NCBI GenBank assembly: GCA_036244855.1
Contig: BQKZ01006895.1
Coordinates: 6,598 to 22,969 of the forward strand
DNA from: Temnopleurus reevesii
Taxonomy: Eukaryota; Echinodermata; Echinoidea; Temnopleuroida; Temnopleuridae
Length of the DNA stretch: 16,372 bases
Direction: 5' to 3'
A program made the translations under genes and the position numbers. The notes beneath the pieces are model-generated. The model had not been told where the DNA came from, did not search any database, and was given only the letters and a program-made list of their open reading frames with translations. Positions 1-10,900 of this stretch are shown here, piece after piece (within the stretch, counting starts at the first letter, position 1; each line of letters opens with the position of its first letter).

Positions 1-19
1 TATCAAGTCTAAGAATTCT

Positions 20-258
20 TAAAGCGCTCTACAATTGCAGCATTATTACCCTGGCTTTAGCCCGGCAGCCACTTCATTAGCGTACTTGGCATTTCAAAGA
101 ATAAATATTCCTACCAGGTACCCATTCACCTCACCTGGGTTGAGTGCAGCACAATGTGGATACATTTCCTTCTGAAGGAAATTAACGCCATGGGTGGGAC
201 TCGAACATACGACCCTCTGGTTGAAAGGCTAGAGTCATGACCACTACCCCACGACGAG
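20..258 (-). mobile_element. tRNA-derived SINE, copy 1
   Basis: On the minus strand the element starts with a tRNA-like head holding an A box-like segment (complement of 241-251) and a B box TGTTCGAGTCC (complement of 197-207), followed by a body with the GGAAATT and CACCTGGGTTGAGTGCAG landmarks shared with the copies at 3704-4016 and 15709-15996. The 3' end (left) is degraded near position 20-40. It is non-autonomous and would depend on RNA polymerase III and LINE machinery. Confidence 0.75.
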
Positions 259-349
259 CAGGTGCGGCGAAGCGAGATAATCCAGCAATTGAGAAACGCC
301 TACAAAATTTCCAACAACTTTAGTACAATGTTTGTACATGTACATGTAT

Positions 350-500
350 CTGTATGGGTGGAGGGCTCTGTGGTAGAGCAGTTTCATTTACTAAATCGGA
401 CTATCCTCTACCCATTGTTCTTTTCTTGATTTGTTGTAAATAAAACATGGATAAATAAATAAATAAATAATAACAACAACAACAACAACAACAGCAACGA
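350..500 (+). repeat. possible SINE/LINE 3' fragment ending in (ATAA)n and (CAA)n
   Basis: The stretch has an A box-like GGTAGAGCAG, then AATAAAACATGG and a tail of ATAA and AAC repeats at about 449-495. A 3' simple-repeat tail is typical of retroposons. No B box is seen, so this may be only a microsatellite beside unrelated sequence. Confidence 0.35.
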
Positions 501-515
501 CATGTTCAAACTTAC

Positions 516-650
516 AGAAATTCCAGCTTCTCCAATCCCTTGAATGGTTTAGCGAATTTCATAACCGTGTCATAGATGGCATCAGGTTGTCCGAGAAAAT
601 CCTTCCTTGAAATTGCCGATGCATTCGTTATATTGTTCTTTCTTAAATTC
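516..650 (-). CDS. LRR exon 10 with long insert (135 bp)
   Basis: This is the last exon of the gene inside the window. The acceptor is TTCCTCCCCTTAG and the donor GTAAGT (515-510), so the gene continues beyond the left edge. The 45 codons begin NLRKNNITNASAI and end FKGLEKLEFL. The start is an LRR core and the end is the usual F..L..L..L segment, but the middle is about 21 residues longer than a normal repeat and contains the charged stretch SRKDFLGQPDAIYD. Such long convex-side insertions are known in TLR-type and other LRR proteins, where they can form loops that contact ligand; that role here is inference. Confidence 0.82.
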
Positions 651-3600
651 CTAAGGGGAGGAAGAGCAAAAAGAGAAATTATATGTTTGCGGTTATTTGG
701 GTGTTGCTAGAAAGTTGCAATCAATTTCAAATCAACTACAAATCAGATCAAAATGGAAACGCACTTGATTCGTACAAGATGCGCATTGAGCAACATCCCC
801 TTAAATTAGACACTAGCGATTCCCCAGAAATTAAATTGGTTTGGAAAGTAGCAGAAACGAGATTACAAATTAACACGATACAAGCTATTTCAGAAAAGTC
901 AAGTCGAACGCAAATTCAATGCTCTTTTGTAATGCTATTGAAATCGGAACTGGTTTGTGATTGTTATGTTCACACAGTTGAATACACGGCATACGGATCC
1001 ATTGTCTGCGACCCACTTTATTTTACGGAAAGTGTTCATATGACATTTAGTAAACAAATTTGTAGAAAAACAAAGAAAGCAATTCTTCTTTTTTACCTAA
1101 TACATTAAGTATGACATGTATTGGTGTTATCATGTATATCAAAGTCATAATGCTCATCAATCTATTGTAAAATTGCGCGGAACGATCAACAGTTAAGCGG
1201 CTTAATAAATAATAATAATAATAATAATTACATTTATATAGCGCTTTTTCCAGAGGATACAAAGCGCTGCTTAAAAATACATACATTCAGCTAAATGTAG
1301 GTGGATCCGTTAAAGCAACTTTAGATAGATAAACCTGTTCTTGCCCCTTTCAATGTCAATTTTATGGAGAGCCTAAATATATATTAAACTATTAAATAAG
1401 AAAAGTATACTTACAATGTCGTAAGGTTTTCGAAATTATCGAAGTTGAAAATTCCATGAGGAACAGCTTGCAAATTGTTGGAAGATAAATCCCTTGAAAA
1501 TAAAAACATAGTACAGGCTTATGGAGAAATCATGTGTATAAGCTGGTCCCAAATTTCTTTATATGTATATTTGTAATTTTTTGACCTTTTGTTTTTCATT
1601 TTTTTTCGCTGAAATCTTTCGCTGAAAATCATTGCAAGAAGTAATTAAAGCATGCTAAAATAAACAGATTCCTGCAAAGTTAAAACATTGTTATTTTTAT
1701 GATTTATAACAGAAGACTCATTTTGCAATGACTTTGTACACAAAATCACTTTTTCCAGCAATTTTGGGGTTGACGATTTTTTTTTTGAAATGTGCGTAGC
1801 GCAACTGTCGTAAAAGTGGGCACGCTAAGTTTGCTTTTAAAAGGTGCGGGATGAGTAAAAGAAAATTGTCATAAAGATTTGCGGACTTATTGCGCAAAAA
1901 GCCCGAGAGATAATTATCAAAGTAATTACAAAGTAACGATACAGGGGCCGCGGAACGTTTTGTAAAGTGGGTGGGCTGCCACAGCGGGGGCTCTGGACAA
2001 GCATTTTTTTCCCTTCCATAGGCTTGCACGTATTATCTGAAAAAAGTGCGGGGACATCGCCCCCCTTGCCCCCGCGGTTCCGCGGCCCCTGTAATACGTG
2101 TGGCTCTCGTCAAGACCACATCCCATTACGTACAAAATGAACGCGAATTAACACTCCGCACATAATACCAATGGACATTCCATTCACTGTGCGCCGTGTG
2201 GGTTGGTATCGATTCATTTAGCGGTCCGTATGGATAATGGCTGATTGGAATTTTCAAACTAAAAAAAAAAGAATACCTGGGAAAATCTTCTCCTCATTTG
2301 ACATTTGTATTTCTGGATGTAAAGCAATTTGTGAATATCATCAGTTCGTTTCACATTAATTTCTGCATCCTAACCATATCGATACCATTAACATGTTTGG
2401 TGTTTTTTCATTAAAAACCTTAATTTTGTTCTGCATTTGAGTGCGAATTTAGAATCTAGAATATGTGTGCAAATTGCTCAATGTCAGAAAAATAAGAGCG
2501 TCGATATTCTATTCTTCTATAGCAATCAACTCACGCTTTCGGGTTTTTAGGCTGCGTCTGTCAAGCGGTTTTTTTTAAATTAGAAACGCTACGTAGGCGC
2601 ACAAAGACGCAGGTCAATGCGATGAACTGACGTGCAGCGTACGCTCATTGAGCACAAGCAGATCGTCAGTCCACCGTCTGATCCGTGTAAAGCCCTGGTC
2701 ACATAGGGCCCCGGAAGCAACACAATTCACCCCGACTCGTTGTTCTGAGGCAGTTAACTATGAATTGACAAATAATTTGGGTGAATCGTGTTGCTTCCGG
2801 GGTCCTATGTAACCGGAGCTTATACTATGCGATAGGGGAGCATCTTTTATGCTAAAAAATGCTGGGCAGACGCAGGCTAAAAGCGTAAACATGTGAGTCG
2901 ACCTTAAAAGCAATGTCTACCCCAAAATAATATTTCTTCAACAGGAGCAAAAAAAATTAGATGAACAGAACAAAAAAAGTTTGAGAAAAATTGGACTACC
3001 AATAAGAAAGTTATGAATGTTAATAGCAACTAATGACGTCATAGGTGCGCAACTGACCATTTATTACATTCACCTCAATGCCATAGAATGTTACTTTTTT
3101 CCTCAAAAATCTGATTTACTCAAAACTTTAACCATTGGATGTCTTTAAGATAGATATGTAGATCCATTATTTGCATGTTTACATCATACAAACTTTGCAA
3201 CTTTCTGTAAAAATGATGAATTTTTTACCATTTTATAATGAAAACTCTGGTTAGTTGTGCACGCATGATGTCATCAAATTGGCAACATCCCTGGAAATTT
3301 CCAATTAATTGCCAATTTTTTCAAATATTTAAAAATTCTTAACTTTTTTTTTAATTACTTGTCCGATTTTTACCCACCAATGTTTTCTGCTTCTGTTAAA
3401 AGATTATTATTTTTGGGTAGACTCTTCTTTTTTTAACTCCATGAACTTACAACGTTACAAGTTGCTGTGCAGAATTGAAGAACGCAGTGTGTGAGATTGT
3501 GTTTAGCTCGAAGCCTGCCTTCTGTGATTGGAGTAGCCTTGTTTGAATAAAAACATAACAAAAGAAAGATTATATAAAATTTATGCTTCTCTTCGGCCCC

Positions 3601-6600
3601 AGTCACAGAAAAGCCTCGAGCAACACAATGGAACAAGACTCTTTGTTCTTTTCACAGTAAACCGCCTCCCAATAAAGAGTCGTATTGAATCGTGTTGCTT
3701 CTGGGAATAATAGTAATAATAAAAATAATAATAATAATAACAATGGTGGCTACTTGTATAGCACACATGTCCACCTTATCGGTGCTCATGGCGCTGAAAG
3801 CTTTACACTCACTAATACCCGGCCCTAGCTGGCAACCATTACGGCGCTCCGCATTACAAGGAATTTCTTCCTGCCGTCCCCATTTACCTCACCTGGGTCG
3901 AGTGCAGCACAATGTGGATTAATTTCTTGCTGAAGGAAATTGACGCCATAGGTGGGATTTGAACCTACGACTCTCTGGTTGAAAGGCGAGAGTCAGAACC
4001 ACTACACTACGGAATCTATGCGGACTGGGGCATTAGCAGTAGCTACAAACTCTAGTCTAATGTAAAGGGATAAATGTATTCCTTTTACATGCGTGCATCT
4101 AGTGTGCTGTTTGGGGCCGTTGGGTTGTGTTTAAAGCTGTGCGTATATCTACAAACGACTGTATAGGAACGATTGATGACCCTTCTTTCAGCGCGATTCA
4201 GCCCCATGAGTTACATTGAGTGAGAGAAAGGGTCACCGGTCGTTCGTACAGTCGTGCGTAGATCTACGCGCAACTTTATGAAACGCAACCCATTACATTT
4301 TTATTTATTTATTTATGTATTCATATTTCACCAGGGTAGCCCATTCAAACAAAGTTTGGTCTTCCATGGGGCCCTGGAACACATTGAAATATTTATATAA
4401 TATTGGATGGCAATAAATGGAATACCAGGCAATATTGCACGAGTTAGGGCAATATTGCACGAATCGAAGATGAGTGCAATATTGGCCCTAACGAGTGCAA
4501 TATTCCCGGTATTTCATGAAATGAAGCCATACAATATAATTATTATTATCTTTACATATACCAGAAGGCTGGTCACTGCTTTGCGCAAGCGTAAAATTGA
4601 AGCCGTACAATATGGCTTAATATTGTACGACTTAAAACTCTCATATAGATAATAATTACAGTTAAAACAAATAAGGTAAATTCACCCAATACAATATTAT
4701 CGAAGTACAAGATTGAAATTGTAAAAGGTATAAAAGAAATATGGTGATATGGGTTGATAAGAAAGAAAAAGAAATTATATTGGCAGCATTGAAATTACTG
4801 TTTGATTGAGGAATAAGTTCTCATTATATTCTACGGCAAGTTGAAACAAATATTTCCTAAGATTCTATTTAAAACTCTCTAAACTGGTAATTTGCTTAAT
4901 ATAAAAGGGTAAGGCATTCCATTGCCTAGCACCGTCATAACATATTGCGTTCTTAACATTTTCGGTACTACATTTTCTAAGAATAAGGTTTCAGAGGTAC
5001 AGAAATATGGTCAGAGGTAGGAGTGCCGTATTTGATGTTGATTTCTTTTGAAGTTAGGTGGCGCCCTTCAATCTTAACATTCCTACTTATGGTTACACAC
5101 GCGTAATTATGGGCAAATCACTTTTGCGTATGAAAAATAGACCCCTAGGCAACCCATAGCAGTTCAGCTATTATGGATTAATGTAAATAGATGTGAATGA
5201 GTGATTATCTAATTGTGGATATTAGTAAATGAATATATGAACTTTCTTTATCAAAAGGGGGATCCCAAATTTTTCGATTTCTGGAACTACTTGACACCTC
5301 TAAAGATAGATTCAATTTACCTCATTAGGAGTATGGAATTTATTGATGCACAATATGTTGCTATGTTAGGGGTGATTGCTAAAAAATGAGCTGGTCAAGA
5401 GGTAGTTTTGAATGCAGAATGAGAAAGTCCATAAAATGTACTTTCCATTACTACCAATTAGCACTTGTCGACCTAATCTACAGCTGATTTTATATGATTT
5501 TTTTTCAGAAGGTCAAATAGCACACGGGTCTATGGAGAAATAATTACGCGTGTGTACCCAGAAATATGGTCAGAGGTAGGGGCGCCATATTTGATGTCGG
5601 TTTCTTTTGAAGTTAGTTGGCGCTCTTCAATCTTAACATTCCTTATAGGTACCACAGAATAATTCACGTAAAACTGAGCCATATCTTCAAGGAAAAAAAG
5701 ATAAACGCAGTAATTTGCATGGGCTGTATCAGGAAGACTGTTGCAGCAGCTGCCAGTCAATGTATTCTACGGTCATGACGGTACAGAACATAATTCAAAT
5801 TCACGAATTCCGCGCTCCTCTCGCATCCGGTCTATTCATGCGGGTAATCCACAAAGCGTCAATTTGACCACATCCTTTTCCCGCATACAGGAAATCTTCA
5901 CAAAAGACGGACGCGGACTTGAATTTGTCTTATTTTCTTATTGAATGAAAATTGCTTGCAGGAATTTTGCATAATGGATGCATCTGTGCTCTCTCTTTGC
6001 GTGCCCACCGAGCTGTGACAACCCAATTCACGCACGCAGAAAGGGTGCAAGGAGAATAGACGTATGCTTGCATATGAGGCTAGTCTGCGATCTTCTGTGC
6101 ACTATGAAAAATACAACGTGCCTTATACTTTGATATTATTGGATATACCACTACAAAATAAAATTGAATGAAACATTGCAAATTAGATTGTAGCACGTCA
6201 ACGTCGTAAATATCTAGATATAATACCAAAACTGACCACATTCATTATTATATAGTGAACACAGAGGTAAAGTTCGAATTTAATTTCCTTTTCCCATTCA
6301 GGCAATAAATGAAGGCAAAATGAAATGACGTAATAATTAAAAAGTAGATGACGGGCATTTGCAAAGTCAGCTTAACACCGGTTAAGTGTGGACGGGGTTA
6401 CGTCCATCGTAGAATTGTAATGTTTATCATGTATATACTTACAGAGTCGTTAGATTTGGCAAATTCGTGAACGTCTTTGATTCGATGGCTTGGATCTTGT
6501 TATGAGATAGATTCCTATAACAACGTTAAACAACAACAACAACAATTACATTTTTGATATCACGAAATACCGTTAGGTTAGAATAAACACGAAATAAACA

Positions 6601-7081
6601 ATTTCCGTAAAATAAAGTGGATCATGCTGCTATAAAGTAAAACATGCTTCCGATGATTAACCACGTGTCTCCGGTGAGGACACACACACACATACACACA
6701 CACAAACGTACATACACAATCCAAGAAACAATTCAATGGCAGCGACATTTCAACACGATATATTAAATCTATACATAAGTTTTTTTTTTTTTTTTTTTGG
6801 ATTAGCACGCATACACACACACAAACGTACATACACAATCCAAGAAACAATTCAATGGCAGCGACATTTCAACACGATATATTAAATCTATACATAAGTT
6901 TTTTTTTTTTTTTTTTTTGGTTTAGCACGCATTGCATGTGTGCATGTGTGCTCTCCAAACCAGGGCTCTGTATTTGTTATCTTGTAACTTATGCATTATT
7001 TCAGTAACAATATCCACAGACCCTAACATCACAGCGCAGTAGAGTATATCCATATAGTATCTGCGCTATATAAATTATCTA

Positions 7082-7113
<32 letters not shown>

Positions 7114-7919
7114 GTACAAACAAAAGTATTAGTAATATTTTCATATTCAATTTTATGTGCGTTTAAAAGTGTAAGCTACGCATGAGTTTGAGACTTAAAA
7201 ACAAAGAAAATTGATAGAATGTTATGAATATCCTGCACGTAAAACCGTCATTTTTTTTACTGAATTTACGTAAAAACAAATAACACGATATAAACTGTTT
7301 CCGAAAAATTAAGTCGAACGCAGACAAGAGCTTCATACGCCATGTATTCAACTGTGCGGACACAATGACAAGCCGGTTCCGATTTCAATAGCATTACAAA
7401 ACACCATAGAATTTGCGTTCGACTTAATCTTTTGGAAATAGTTTATTTCGTGTTTAAAGTAAAAATTTATTCATCAAATTGATTAAAAATTCTTACAAGT
7501 GTAACAAGTTGGGCATGTTACTAAAAATCGGATGTCCAATTTTATTGATGTTGTTCTGATCCAGACTCCTGAAATAAATTGCAAAAATTAGTATTTTAGA
7601 AATGAGTTGAAATGAAATGAAAATGAAAATGAAAAAAAATCCTAACCTCTACAGCCTAAAATTTGTTGTGTTATGTTGAAGAGTACTAAATGTTATAACT
7701 TATCACCAATCAATTAAGCACAAAGAGTGGTCATGATAGGCGCATTTATAGTTATTCCAATAATAATTCTTCTATTCGGGCCTCGAACTAATTCACCGTG
7801 CGTTCAAAATTAAAAAACAGCCGTTAACCCCTCGTTGACCAATAGCGCAAGAGTCTCTCTCAGTGCGTATTCCCGTGGTGTGGGAGTGTATTGAAGTGCG
7901 CACTGTATGTGCTCTAATG

Positions 7920-7953
<34 letters not shown>

Positions 7954-10900
7954 TACCGGAATACGCTAGGAGTATCGCGATACCGTTGGTTTCAAGATGA
8001 ATTATGATAGAATAGATTTTTATTTGAATTAAATATTCTGGACTACATTCGACCAAAATACTTCATAGAGGTTATTATTTTGGCATATCTGAGGTACACA
8101 ACAAGTTGTTAGCATAGCCGTAATGTGTGCAAAATGTAGTTTTCTACCTTTAAAAAGAGAAACGAATTATTCATCACAGTCACATGATTAAAGTAATTTC
8201 CCTTCTCCGCTCCCTTCCTGTCACCTAGCACGTCCTCTACTGCTCCCATATTGTCTTCGTGTTTTTTCTCTTCTGTTTTTTCTATGTGTTGTTTCTTTGT
8301 TCAGCTTCTCTCCTGTTGTTTAATTTTGTAATATCTGTTTATATATGCAATTATAATGTAATAATCTGTATATGTTTATGTGTATGCTTTATCATGTATA
8401 AATTATTAATGTAACTTTAGGGGCCAGCCTTCAAAACAAGCCTCGCTTCTTTGCTGGCCTCTATTTTTTTTCTTTTCTTTTGTCACACTAGTTATTTCCA
8501 TTATTATTTATGACTGTATCATTTGAATTATCAAAAGAATTGAAAAATAAAATGATTTGATTTGAAATTTGATTTGAGTTGCAAATACAATATATGAATA
8601 TGCTTGTAAATAAATGCTCAGTTTTTTGTTAACCTGAAATATACATACTATATTGACCGATGAAAGTAAATATTGCAAACTTAAGTGGGTGATAGATTAT
8701 AATTTCTGTTCATATGAACTTTATGTGATGAAAATGCATTGCAACAAGAGAACACTTCAGACAATATTCATTGTTTTTCAATAAACATCACGGTTGAACA
8801 TCATATTTTAAAATCACCTTTCATTAATATTTTACATACTTGAGTCCATAAGATATGTAGACCTTACCTACGCTGTTGATGAATTTGTCATTTCATTCTT
8901 CATGCTTGTAAACGTTTAGTTTTTTGAACAAGATATAAACTATTTCCGTTAAACAAAATGGGTCATGGGACAACAGATCTAGGCCGTATATTGAACTGTG
9001 TAGATACAACAATCACAAGCCGGTTCAGATTTGAATAACATTAGAGGGAAACATTGAATTGGCGTTCGACTCAATTTAACGGAAATAGATATCTTTTTAA
9101 TTCTTTTTATATACATAATTTTAATGTATTATGACACAGAAACCCCAAAATAAGTAAAATATCACTGGGTTAAGCCCCGGTCCTAGAGGCCCGGAAGCAA
9201 CACGAATCAACACGACTCTTTGTTAATTCACAGTTAACTGCCTCAGAACAAAGAGTCGTGTCGATTTGTGTTACTTCCGGGGCCCTATGTGACCGGGGCT
9301 TAATTCGGCCATGTACTTACAATATTTGAAGCTTTTTCAGAAGAGGCAAGGAGTTATGCGCGATGAAGGTGATGCGATTATTACTCAAATTCCTTTGAAA
9401 AAAATAACACAAATGTATAAGGGTCAAACTTGCTATTGGAATTTGGAATTTATTCATTTGAACGTCATCGACATATACAGTCAACATTTTGTCACAAATT
9501 ATACAAAATAAAGAAAATATGAATGATTTGATTACTATAATGAAGCAATTATATGGGATTTGACAACAAAATGCATAATTATTTTCTAAGCGCTTTACAA
9601 CTCCCCTCGTTCATTTATTACTGACTTGATGTTGATGTTTCAACTTTCGTCAATTCCGTAGAAGGATGTCCTTAATGGCGCATGCTTAAATTATATTAAT
9701 GTATTAAACACCATTTCCATATTTAGACGTCATTCGTTGTAAAATATCCCCCTAAAGCTGAGTACATTGGTGATTTGCGGTTATTCTTTTATTCCATTAC
9801 AAATTAAATGTAATGGATCCTAGGTTCATCCTATCTAGCAGAGTTAAATGAATCATTTGGAATAAATGTTAGCTGGTAATAAAGTTCATGACGATTGAAT
9901 GTTTTTTCCTCAATTATTGTATAATCGAAGCATCGCTAAAATTCTTTTTGACTTGTTGTATAATTTGCTTAATATAATATTTACGTTTATGATTGTATTT
10001 TTCTTTATATGAACAGAATATTGATTTTTGATGTTAATGAAGTTTAATAAATCAATTTACATCAAATTTACAATCAACAGCTCAGGGTGCACATCGGTCA
10101 TACGCTTTGGATATCAAGTTTTTTTTTTTATTTTCAATTCAATTCAGAATAACATTGTTTTTTCCTTCAACAACGAAAAAAGTTAAGCCCCGGTCACATA
10201 GGATCCGGAAGTAACACGATTCAACACGACTCGTTGTTCGAAGGCAGTTAACTGTGAATTAACAAAGAGTCGGGCGAATTGTGTTGCTTCCGGGATCCTA
10301 TATGACCGGGGCTTAAGCAATTTCCTATCAATAAATACTCCATAACTCCTCAATTGCCCGACATGGCAGCATGTGATATCGTGTTGCTTCCGGGGTCCTT
10401 TGTGACCGGGGCTTTAATGAGATACAAGCTATCAATTTACAATCGCAATCAAATGACAGAATAATTAGTACATAGATATAGAGTAAATAAATTGAAGGAA
10501 AAGGGTACAGATCAAGAAACAAAGTTCGTGTTGAATGCGCCGATAAAAAGAATAATACAATCGACTACGATGCATGAAATTCTGAGCACTTTATCTTGGA
10601 ACTATGAACTATTCAAATCTATATAAACTCCTCAAAAAAGTTTGGAAATCAAAAATATGGAAAATTTACTTCCATATCGAGCAATATCACTGAAAAGAGT
10701 GTTTTATTACCTAAAAAATGACACCTCATTTATTTACAGATTTTTTTTCACGGCTGAGCAATTCCCTATATGAAATTAACAAAGGTTTGAGAGTAAAACC
10801 TTCAACATTTGTAATTGACTTGTTGTTGTAGTGTCAGTGGTTTTGAATGGATAAAATTGATGCAAGAGCAGAAAGAAACGATTAATTAAATAGTGAAATA

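Noticed and set aside
683..1108. 141-codon plus-strand open frame, the longest in the window
   Set aside because: It crosses the hairpin element 872-1040, has no recognisable domain, and lies in the intron between LRR exons 9 and 10.
4407..4652. 81-codon plus-strand open frame
   Set aside because: It is produced by the AATATTGCAC repeat structure and has no protein-like pattern.
7793..8056. 87-codon minus-strand open frame with a histidine-threonine run
   Set aside because: The run is the TG microsatellite and no other protein feature is seen.
8880..8925. possible extra exon ending at a GTAAGG donor near 8875
   Set aside because: The frame compatible with the other exons does not give an LRR end and no convincing acceptor follows the phase rule.
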